38,932 bases of DNA from Mesoaciditoga sp. (GTDB lineage: Bacteria > Thermotogota > Thermotogae > Mesoaciditogales > Mesoaciditogaceae), in assembly GCA_015489955.1 (NCBI GenBank), contig WFYR01000102.1, positions 1-38,932 of the forward strand, read 5' to 3'. Below the pieces are notes generated by a model. It was not told where the DNA came from, searched no databases, and saw only the letters and a list, made by a program, of their open reading frames with translations. Position numbers and translations under genes: made by a program. Below are positions 28,553 through 35,038 of the stretch, piece after piece (the first letter of the stretch is position 1; each line of letters opens with the position of its first letter).

Positions 28553-30121
28553 CTAAACCTCCTGTGTCTCTTGCGAACGAAGATCTTCAAGCCTATGACC
28601 GGTCATCATCATTCCAACTTCTTCAGTTGAAGTTTCTTCCGGTCTAACTTCGCCCATTATTTTTCCTTCGTACATTACCAAGATTCTATCACTCAATGAG
28701 AATATCTCTTCAAGTTCCATCGAAATTAGCAGTACGCCTATTCCTTTATCTCTCATAGAAATGATCGTTTTATGGATGAATTCAATGGCTCCTATGTCCA
28801 ACCCTCTTGTAGGTTGTGAAACAACCAGAAAATCTGGCTCAAAGGCTATTTCTCTGGCTATTATAACCTTTTGCTGGTTACCACCACTTAAATTCGCCCC
28901 TAAAATATTTATCAAAGGCGGTCTGACATCGAATTCTTTTACCAGTTCTTCCGAAAACTTCTTTATGTCTTGTATTTTCAAAAACGATCCATCGCAAAAT
29001 TTTGGATCATCGTGTTTTCCAAGGATGAAATTGTAATATATGGGAAACGCTGTTACCAAGCCTCTTTTTAATCTGTCTTCGGGAATATGGCCCATGCCCA
29101 TTTCTCTATGCTTTTTTGGTGAAAAATTCGTTATATCAACATCCTTAAAGATAACCTTACCTGATTCTACTTTTCTCAAGCCTGTAATTGCTTCAACCAG
29201 CTCAGACTGTCCATTCCCGGCAACACCGGCTATTCCAACTATTTCACCCTTATGAACGGAAAACGAGACCCCATTTACAGCCCTCAATCCTCTATTTTCA
29301 TTAACTTCAAGCTTCTCTATCTCAAGTATCTTATCGCCAACTTTGGCTTTATCTTTTTCAACTCTTAAAAGAACGTCACGCCCCACCATCATACGAGCCA
29401 ATTCCTTCGGATTGGTATCCTTTGTTTTCACAACACCCGTCACTTTACCCAATCTCATAACGGTTACCGAATCCGTAACGGCCATGACTTCGTGAAGCTT
29501 ATGAGTGATCAAAATTATCGTTTTTCCTTGTGCTTTTAACGATCTTAAAACGTCAAACAATTCATCGGTTTCTTGAGGAGTTAGAACTGCCGTCGGTTCA
29601 TCAAGAATTAAAATCTCAGCTCCTCTGTACAAAACTTTTATTATTTCAACCCTTTGTTGCGCTCCAACGGGCAAATCTTCTATTATCGCATCCGGATCAA
29701 CGTAAAGGCCGAACTTTTCGGAAAGTTCCCTTATCTGTTTTCGCGCCACATCTATTGCAAAAAATGGTCCATGAGACGGTTCCATTCCTAAAACCACGTT
29801 TTCCACAACGCTTAACCTATCAACCAGCATGAAATGCTGGTGAACCATACCTATCTTCGCGGCTATGGCATCATTTGGATTTTTTATCCTGGTTTCAACA
29901 CCATTTATGTAGATCTTACCAGAATTAGGATTTATTAAACCATACAGTTGGCTCATAAGAGTCGTTTTGCCGGCTCCATTTTCGCCAACTATCGCGTGGA
30001 TCTCGCCTCGTTTCACGAAAAGATCAACATGATCGTTGGCGAGCACACCCGGAAACTTTTTGACGATCTGTTCCATAACAACTGCGTATTGAGAATAATC
30101 CTTTTTGTTCTTGTTATCCAC
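28553..30121 (-). CDS. BMP-type nucleoside ABC transporter ATPase (two fused domains)
   Basis: A 522-residue protein with two tandem nucleotide-binding domains, as in nucleoside and ribose importers. Domain 1 (about 10-245) has Walker A GENGAGKTT and Walker B ILILDEPTAVL, with an atypical signature LPVGAQQR. Domain 2 (about 260-510) has the degenerate Walker A GVAGNGQSE usual for this family, signature LSGGNQQK, and FLVVSQPTRGLD, where the catalytic Glu is replaced by Gln. One active and one degenerate site is normal here. A strong intercistronic hairpin separates it from the upstream binding-protein gene. Confidence 0.94.
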   Translation of the reverse strand: MDNKNKKDYSQYAVVMEQIVKKFPGVLANDHVDLFVKRGEIHAIVGENGAGKTTLMSQLYGLINPNSGKIYINGVETRIKNPNDAIAAKIGMVHQHFMLVDRLSVVENVVLGMEPSHGPFFAIDVARKQIRELSEKFGLYVDPDAIIEDLPVGAQQRVEIIKVLYRGAEILILDEPTAVLTPQETDELFDVLRSLKAQGKTIILITHKLHEVMAVTDSVTVMRLGKVTGVVKTKDTNPKELARMMVGRDVLLRVEKDKAKVGDKILEIEKLEVNENRGLRAVNGVSFSVHKGEIVGIAGVAGNGQSELVEAITGLRKVESGKVIFKDVDITNFSPKKHREMGMGHIPEDRLKRGLVTAFPIYYNFILGKHDDPKFCDGSFLKIQDIKKFSEELVKEFDVRPPLINILGANLSGGNQQKVIIAREIAFEPDFLVVSQPTRGLDIGAIEFIHKTIISMRDKGIGVLLISMELEEIFSLSDRILVMYEGKIMGEVRPEETSTEEVGMMMTGHRLEDLRSQETQEV

Positions 30122-30155
30122 GAAATCCCATCCTTTCGATTCAAAAAGAGTACGA

Positions 30156-30183
30156 AATGGTAGGGGAAAGATCCCCTACCATT
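30156..30183 (-). other. Intercistronic stem-loop between binding protein and ATPase genes
   Basis: A perfect 12-bp stem: AATGGTAGGGGA (30156-30167) pairs with TCCCCTACCATT (30172-30183), loop AAGA. On the minus strand no T-run follows directly (CGTACTCTTTTTG comes next), so it is more likely an mRNA-stabilising or partial-termination element than a full terminator. It would keep binding-protein mRNA in excess over the membrane components. Confidence 0.7.
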
Positions 30184-30194
30184 GGAACCATCAT

Positions 30195-31205
30195 TTAAAA
30201 TTGAATGGCTGGTACCTGGAATGATTGGAAAGATTCCTTTGTGTTCGGAACGACCAATTTTCCAGATATTATGGCTTTTTCAAGCACTTTCAATTGACTC
30301 AACAAACTCTTTGGTACGTACTGCTTTGTGTAGGTCATCGGGCTTATTCCAACACCGTCTTCTTTAAGACCAAGCACGGTTGTTCCACCTTTGAAAGTCC
30401 CATTTACCACAGATTTAATTCCATCAAACACTGCGATGTTTACTCTCTTCATAGCACTTGTAAGAACGAAACCAGGAGCCAGGTAGTCTTGGTTTTGGTC
30501 AACACCTATGGCAAAATGACCCGGTCCGGCATCTTTTGCCGCTTCGATGGTACCAAGACCACTTAAACCAGCTGCCGCGAAGACTATATCGGCACCTTCA
30601 GAGAATTGACTGTTAGTCATTGATTTTCCAGCTGCCGGGTCGTCAAAACTGCCAACGTATCCAGAAAGAACTTGAACGTTCGCGCCGTTGAGGACGTTGT
30701 ACGTTTCAACACCGGCTTCGTAACCGTATTGATATCTCAAAACTGGAGGAATTGGTATTCCACCTATAAATCCAACTTTTCCAGTTTTGGTAACACCAGC
30801 TGCCAAGTACCCAACTAAGAAGGCTCCTTCCTGTTCTTTAAACAGGAAATTCTCGACGTTTGGAGCTTTCACAACACCATCTATGAAGATGAATTTCGTG
30901 TTTGGGAACTGCGGAGCCACCTTTGCTAGAGCATCCTGCATCATGAATCCAACAGCTATAACAACGTCAGAAACCTGAGCCGCTGCGGTCAAGTTTGGAA
31001 TGTAATCAGCCTGTTCATAGGATTGAATGACATTCGCGGTTATTCCAAACTTCTTCACTGCCATTTGAACACCGGCCCATGCGCTGTCGTTAAACGATTT
31101 ATCCCCAAGGCCTCCTGTATCAGTGACAAAGAAAACCGTCACGGCCGCCCCTATCGTGCTCATGATGAGCACAAGAGCCAACAAAGCTACAACATACTTT
31201 TTCAT
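30195..31205 (-). CDS. BMP family nucleoside-binding protein of the ABC importer
   Basis: A 336-residue periplasmic binding protein of the BMP/PnrA family, which binds purine nucleosides in characterised members (Treponema PnrA). The signal peptide is residues 1-20. The family signature TDTGGLGDKSFNDSAWAG follows at about 28-45, with GVDQNQDYLAPGFVLTSA later. There is no lipobox Cys, unlike the lipoproteins of Firmicutes and spirochaetes, so it is probably free in the periplasm. ATG 31205 follows GGAGGG. It lies 22 bases after the seven-TM membrane protein gene and precedes the ATPase and permease genes. Confidence 0.93.
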   Translation of the reverse strand: MKKYVVALLALVLIMSTIGAAVTVFFVTDTGGLGDKSFNDSAWAGVQMAVKKFGITANVIQSYEQADYIPNLTAAAQVSDVVIAVGFMMQDALAKVAPQFPNTKFIFIDGVVKAPNVENFLFKEQEGAFLVGYLAAGVTKTGKVGFIGGIPIPPVLRYQYGYEAGVETYNVLNGANVQVLSGYVGSFDDPAAGKSMTNSQFSEGADIVFAAAGLSGLGTIEAAKDAGPGHFAIGVDQNQDYLAPGFVLTSAMKRVNIAVFDGIKSVVNGTFKGGTTVLGLKEDGVGISPMTYTKQYVPKSLLSQLKVLEKAIISGKLVVPNTKESFQSFQVPAIQF

Positions 31206-31227
31206 GCTTTTCCCTCCTTCTTTCCTT

Positions 31228-33420
31228 TTAAGATTTCTTTATACCAAAAAGGCGCGTGTATAGCGCCTCAAAGGCCACAAAAGCACCTATTCCCATTACT
31301 ATGAAAATCATGATTTCATTTGGAGACTCTCCGTTTCGAAGAATATGAGAATAAGTTGGAAAACCGTACTCAACGAAAAATTCCACTGCTCTCGGAGTGA
31401 TCGTAAGAAAAGCCGCCAAAATCGTTATCAATCCCATGGTGAATCTGTATATCCAACTTCTTCCGAAGAAAGTAACGGATAAAAGCAACAACGAAACGAT
31501 TATGAAAAGCTTTGAACCTTCTCTCGTTTGAAAAAAGTGGACCGTTGGCGCTCTTTCAGGAAGCATGTCGGCTTTCTTTATTATACCTTTAAGTTGAGAA
31601 GAAATCTCATTGAGAGAAGGCTTAGAAATTCTCTTTTCCAAGCTTTCATCAATTTGTCTGCGTAGCGTCGGCGCTGCAAGGGCGTATATTCCGTCTAAAG
31701 TCTGAGAAAATATCTTCTCCCTTACACTTATTAGATTTAACCTTTTCTGCATATCGTCCAAGACTGATTGTGCCCTTTCCTGAACCACGTTTATACTTTT
31801 CATAGACTTATCCACCTTTTTGTACCCAAAGAAATCAGAATTTCTGTCAACGTTTATTCTCAAAGCGGAAGGGTATTTCATAATTCCCTTAAAAGCGCCA
31901 GCTTTTTTTATAGTTGTAAGGTAAGAAGAAAGTGTTTGAGATGTGAAGTTGTACGGGTCTAACCTTAAAGAGATCAAATTAGAGTTTAAGTCGTTAAGAT
32001 GATAAGTGAGGATGCCATTTGGACCATAAAGCTCATTTTCGTACAATTTCAAGTAGACACTTTTAAGAAAAGTTTGATTTTTTGACATTCTGGTAGACGG
32101 AAGATTATTGTACAATGGAACGAAAAGCATTGCTATAAACAGGGCCACTACGGCCGAAGATGAAAGAATGAACATCACTTTTTTTGTGGAAAAAACACGG
32201 AACCAAGTCAGGATGGACAAAAACGCAGTTGTAACGATGATGAATCCGTACATTGTGGAATCAAACCTGCTCAGCATAGGGTCAACTCCGAAAATAAGCA
32301 CCAAACCTTCAAATGCCAGAATGGCGAAAATGGTGTATTTCATGGCACGAGGCTTAAAAATGAGTACCACTATCAACGCTAACGCGTACACAATCCAGCG
32401 CCAAAATAGAGGAGAAACTCCTCGCGAACTATCGCGCGCCAGGGCGCTTTCCAATTTGAATATCCTATCGTTGAATCTTTTTGAAACATTTCTTTTAACC
32501 ACATTCGAAGAAAGCATCTCTTGAATTCTTAAAGACGATCCTAAAGTTGCCAATCCCTTTTTAACGGCTTCTTGTGGTTGTTTTCCCATTGAAGCGAATA
32601 ATTTTATCATTCTCGCCGAACTATCAAACGTTCTTGAAATATTTGAGGTGAACTTTTCAACCGCATCATTTACATCTGCTTGTGTTAAAGATTCAAGCGC
32701 GAGTGAAGAAATATCATTTTTCCTCACAACGTCAACGGGAGGTATGCTTAGCTTCACTTCATTAACGGCCTCTTTAATCTTTTCAGGAACGTTTCCATTG
32801 TAAGCTTTTTCAAGTGAAGATAGCAATTGTTTTTTAAGATCGATGCTGTCGTAAGAAAAATTCCCCATAACTTTGCCCTTCGCGCCTATTGCCTTTTGTA
32901 TGTATGTTCTTGCAATATTGGCAGCCTCTTTGCTTACTTTTGTGTTTATATCAAAAACCGCTTCGGTAAAAGTGGGAGATTTCGGAAAATCCGTTTGTCC
33001 TACATTTTCTCTGTAAAGCGTTCCCACAACGTAAACAAGAAAAGCGGAAAGGCTGACATTTTCTACCGGATCATCGGTTTTATACCTTTCGTATATGTTT
33101 TTCGCTATGTACTGCATGTCTATGACGGGGAAGTTGCCTATGGCTCCCGATGGTATTTGAAAACTTCTTATTCTTATCCACCGGTAATAAGCAGCGGGTT
33201 CTAATTCGCTAACAATGGTGTAAACAACCTGTTCAATAGAATTGGAAGGATTAACATCCAACTTTCCACTTTTTTCAAAGATGTTCATATACTTATCAAA
33301 AGTATGCACGTATTGTTGGTACTCTGAGAGCACCCTCGATTCAAAATTAGCTGCCAACGCAACTACCGAAAAAAGTGATAGAATTGAAAGCAAAAGAAAT
33401 ACCACGATCGTTTTTTTCAC
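31228..33420 (-). CDS. Large multi-pass membrane protein of unknown function
   Basis: A 730-residue protein with a signal peptide (1-23), an exported helical region of about 310 residues, and four membrane helices (about 339-356, 361-380, 389-410, 415-437). A second exported region of 200 residues follows, then three more helices (about 637-653, 656-676, 703-723). I recognise no domain. The start is a GTG at 33420 preceded by GGGGTG. It is the first gene of the nucleoside-transporter run, 22 bases before the binding protein. It could be an accessory uptake or envelope protein; that is inference from position. Confidence 0.65.
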   Translation of the reverse strand: MKKTIVVFLLLSILSLFSVVALAANFESRVLSEYQQYVHTFDKYMNIFEKSGKLDVNPSNSIEQVVYTIVSELEPAAYYRWIRIRSFQIPSGAIGNFPVIDMQYIAKNIYERYKTDDPVENVSLSAFLVYVVGTLYRENVGQTDFPKSPTFTEAVFDINTKVSKEAANIARTYIQKAIGAKGKVMGNFSYDSIDLKKQLLSSLEKAYNGNVPEKIKEAVNEVKLSIPPVDVVRKNDISSLALESLTQADVNDAVEKFTSNISRTFDSSARMIKLFASMGKQPQEAVKKGLATLGSSLRIQEMLSSNVVKRNVSKRFNDRIFKLESALARDSSRGVSPLFWRWIVYALALIVVLIFKPRAMKYTIFAILAFEGLVLIFGVDPMLSRFDSTMYGFIIVTTAFLSILTWFRVFSTKKVMFILSSSAVVALFIAMLFVPLYNNLPSTRMSKNQTFLKSVYLKLYENELYGPNGILTYHLNDLNSNLISLRLDPYNFTSQTLSSYLTTIKKAGAFKGIMKYPSALRINVDRNSDFFGYKKVDKSMKSINVVQERAQSVLDDMQKRLNLISVREKIFSQTLDGIYALAAPTLRRQIDESLEKRISKPSLNEISSQLKGIIKKADMLPERAPTVHFFQTREGSKLFIIVSLLLLSVTFFGRSWIYRFTMGLITILAAFLTITPRAVEFFVEYGFPTYSHILRNGESPNEIMIFIVMGIGAFVAFEALYTRLFGIKKS

Positions 33421-33455
33421 ATCAACACCCCATTCAAATAGTGGTTAGTGGTGAA

Positions 33456-33464
33456 ATTATATCA
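33456..33464 (-). promoter_or_regulatory. Extended -10 promoter for the nucleoside-transporter run
   Basis: On the minus strand TGA precedes TATAAT (33456-33461), 35 bases upstream of the GTG start at 33420. The -35 region is only T-rich. It is the only good promoter upstream of this long collinear gene set. Confidence 0.6.
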
Positions 33465-33486
33465 TAAGTTTTTCTAAAAAAATGCA

Positions 33487-33523
33487 AAGACAAGGAAGAT
33501 TTCTTTTCTTGTCTTATTTTTTT
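33487..33523. terminator. Terminator-like hairpin in the gap before the small-gene island
   Basis: AAGACAAG (33487-33494) pairs with CTTGTCTT (33508-33515), followed by ATTTTTTT on the plus strand. On the minus strand the tail is TGCATTTTTTT. It may insulate the two divergent transcripts or belong to the eroded reading frame beside it. Confidence 0.4.
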
Positions 33524-33532
33524 CATAAAAGA

Positions 33533-33663
33533 TTAAATCTTTCTTAGCCTTAAAAAATCTCCGTATTTCTCGCTAATCTGGTGAATTTGACTTAGATTTT
33601 CTTCATTAAGTTCCTTTTTTCCTTTAAATACGCGCTCTTATGTTTAAAAATATCCTCATACAA
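33533..33663 (-). pseudogene. Possible eroded small reading frame in the intergenic gap
   Basis: The gap 33421-33771 has no intact gene. On the minus strand two coding-like pieces lie in different frames on either side of an A-run (GGAAAAAAGG): one reads LYEDIFKHKSAYLKEK from a TTG at 33663, the other KELNEENLSQIHQISEKYGD and on to a stop at 33533. One frame correction gives a 43-residue hydrophilic peptide. I do not recognise it. It may be a gene remnant, a sequencing error in a tiny gene, or chance. Confidence 0.25.
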
Positions 33664-33723
33664 ATTTTACCATCTCGGAAATATTTTTTATACCGATCAA
33701 AAATATAGTATTTTTTTGTACCA

Positions 33724-33742
33724 TATAATTGAGCCGGCTCAA
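33724..33742 (+). promoter_or_regulatory. -10 element overlapping a perfect 14-bp palindromic operator
   Basis: TATAAT (33724-33729) overlaps by one base the perfect palindrome TTGAGCCGGCTCAA (33729-33742), which therefore covers the transcription start. No good -35 is present. The GC-rich centre stands out in a very AT-rich region. It looks like an operator for a dimeric repressor (or an activator) controlling the four-gene island that begins 30 bases downstream. Confidence 0.65.
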
Positions 33743-33771
33743 AACAAAATCAAAAAGAAAGGATGATGAAA

Positions 33772-34014
33772 ATGGCGAAAGGAGATAGCGTTACCGAATT
33801 GGGTAAGAACGAAACGTTGACGATTTACCTTAACACTGGTCAAACAGATCAAAATGGGAAACCAATTCTTGCCAGAGTAACCGTGAATGGTCTGAATCCA
33901 TCAGCACAAGAACAGGCAAAGTACGATTTTGCATACGGTTTAGCGGGATTGACTTCTAAAAGCGTTGAAGGTATTAATCTTAGAACCACGACTGAACTTG
34001 GACCTATAAGCTGA
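33772..34014 (+). CDS. DUF1659-like small protein
   Basis: An 80-residue soluble protein. The stretch LTIYLNTGQTDQNGKPILAR and the following helix AKYDFAYGLAGLTS match the pattern I know for DUF1659, small proteins of unknown function found mostly in Firmicutes, where they often sit beside a DUF2922 gene. ATG 33772 is preferred to 33763 because AAGG is at a good distance. It is the first gene after the palindromic operator; the DUF2922-like gene follows after 15 bases. Function unknown. Confidence 0.7.
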   Translation: MAKGDSVTELGKNETLTIYLNTGQTDQNGKPILARVTVNGLNPSAQEQAKYDFAYGLAGLTSKSVEGINLRTTTELGPIS

Positions 34015-34029
34015 AAGAGGTGATGAATA

Positions 34030-34269
34030 ATGGCAATTACGACTACAAAATATTTAAGCATGAAATTTGTGGCTTCGTCAGATAACTCCTCGAAAATAAT
34101 AAGACTCTCAGATCCACGCGATGATCTAACTTCTAGCGATGTTCAAAATTTCATGAATTCGGTTGTTTCTTCAAACTTACTTTACACATCCAAAGGTAGC
34201 ATTTGCGACAAAGTTGACTCTGCGAGTGTAATAGATAGAAGTAACAACGAACTCTTCAACCTTATTTGA
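34030..34269 (+). CDS. DUF2922-like small protein
   Basis: A 79-residue soluble protein. LSMKFVASSDNSSKIIRLSD, then DPRDDLTSSDVQNFMNSVV and the closing VDSASVIDRS, follow the DUF2922 pattern (strand pair, 'DP-DDLT', helix, 'A-V-DR'). The family's role is unknown. ATG 34030 has GAGGTGATG upstream. Its stop lies just before a terminator-like hairpin, so this gene and the one before may be made in excess of the two downstream genes. Confidence 0.72.
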   Translation: MAITTTKYLSMKFVASSDNSSKIIRLSDPRDDLTSSDVQNFMNSVVSSNLLYTSKGSICDKVDSASVIDRSNNELFNLI

Positions 34270-34273
34270 ATTT

Positions 34274-34298
34274 GGGCGGCATTTGCCGCCCTTTATTT
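34274..34298 (+). terminator. Terminator-like hairpin inside the island
   Basis: A perfect 7-bp GC stem, GGGCGGC (34274-34280) and GCCGCCC (34285-34291), loop ATTT, tail TTTATTT. It follows the DUF2922-like stop by 4 bases. The tail is interrupted by one A, so partial read-through to the two downstream genes is likely. Confidence 0.65.
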
Positions 34299-34322
34299 AA
34301 ATCAAAAAGGCAGGTGAAAGCT

Positions 34323-34574
34323 GTGGAAGAATTCCTAAACGTTTTAAAAGATGTGAAATTTGTGGTGGATTCTGCCATTGTACTTGTTGAACATCCGGGT
34401 GATGGAGAAAACAAAAAATCAAAAGTTATGAAAATCGTAAACGATTTCACAAGCGAAAATGGCATTAAACTTCCAATCCCGTCGGCTATATTGAATTGGA
34501 TTATAGGCGAAGTCATAGATATGAGCGTGAGGTGGCTGAATGAAAATTTCTGGAAAAAAGAAAAGCAAAATTGA
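34323..34574 (+). CDS. Small protein of unknown function in the sigma-factor island
   Basis: An 83-residue protein starting at GTG 34323 with AGGTG 6 bases upstream; no ATG fits. It has an amphipathic N-terminal helix, a polar turn (HPGDGENKKSK), then VMKIVNDFTSENGIKLPIPS and a helix ending WLNENFWKKEKQN. The 'KK--V---V-----NGIKLP' middle faintly recalls phage LL-H-type holins, but no clear membrane helix is present, so I do not assign it. It overlaps the sigma-factor gene by 35 bases, which suggests coupled translation; a partner or antagonist of that sigma factor is possible. Confidence 0.6.
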   Translation: MEEFLNVLKDVKFVVDSAIVLVEHPGDGENKKSKVMKIVNDFTSENGIKLPIPSAILNWIIGEVIDMSVRWLNENFWKKEKQN

Positions 34575-35028
34575 AGATCTGAAAAGGATTTTTTACAAAT
34601 TAAGAAGAAAGTACCTCTATTCCGTTTATTCAAGTGAAAGAGAAGATTTAGAGCAGACAATATGGTATCTAATGTTGTTAGCGATGAAAAAATACGATCC
34701 TAAACGTGGAACTCTTCAAAATTTTGCCTATTATTTTGCGGATAAAAAACTAAAAGATCATTTCTGGCGCGGAGCCAATCTTCCAGAAACCAAAGGAAGT
34801 TTTACGCTTCTTCATTTAAAGGCCGCGTTGGTAGAAGACGATAATTCTTTGCCAAAAACGGAAGCTTACAGTGAAGGAAAAATCGAGGAACTTCCAAATT
34901 TTTTGCTGTTGAAAAGCGAAGGATACACACTTGTAGAAATAGCCAAAAAATTGGAAATGTCTTATGGAAGCGTTGAAAGAAAGTGGAAAAAATACGTAAA
35001 AAGAGTAAAAGAAAGCCGCCAAATCTAG
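34540..35028 (+). CDS. Small sigma-70-family (ECF-like) sigma factor
   Basis: A 162-residue protein. The N-terminal half matches sigma region 2: EREDLEQTIWYLMLLAMKKY and DPKRGTLQNFAYYFADKKLKD, corresponding to the RNA polymerase-binding and -10-recognising helices. After a linker of about 45 residues, a region-4-like helix-turn-helix follows at about 122-155 (SEGYTLVEIAKKLEMSYGSV). It lacks regions 1 and 3, as ECF factors do. ATG 34540 has GAGGTGG upstream. It is the last gene of the island and overlaps the gene before. Its stop codon lies in the loop of the final terminator. It may direct transcription of its own island. Confidence 0.75.
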   Translation: MKISGKKKSKIEDLKRIFYKLRRKYLYSVYSSEREDLEQTIWYLMLLAMKKYDPKRGTLQNFAYYFADKKLKDHFWRGANLPETKGSFTLLHLKAALVEDDNSLPKTEAYSEGKIEELPNFLLLKSEGYTLVEIAKKLEMSYGSVERKWKKYVKRVKESRQI

Positions 35029-35036
35029 GCGGTTTT
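35012..35036. terminator. Bidirectional terminator between the island and purA
   Basis: CCGCC (35016-35020) pairs with GGCGG (35028-35032), extended by GT and AT pairs on each side (AAAG with TTTT), loop AAATCTA. The T-run on the plus strand ends the island transcript; on the minus strand the matching tail follows the purA stop at 35039. Confidence 0.7.
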
Positions 35037-35038
35037 CT

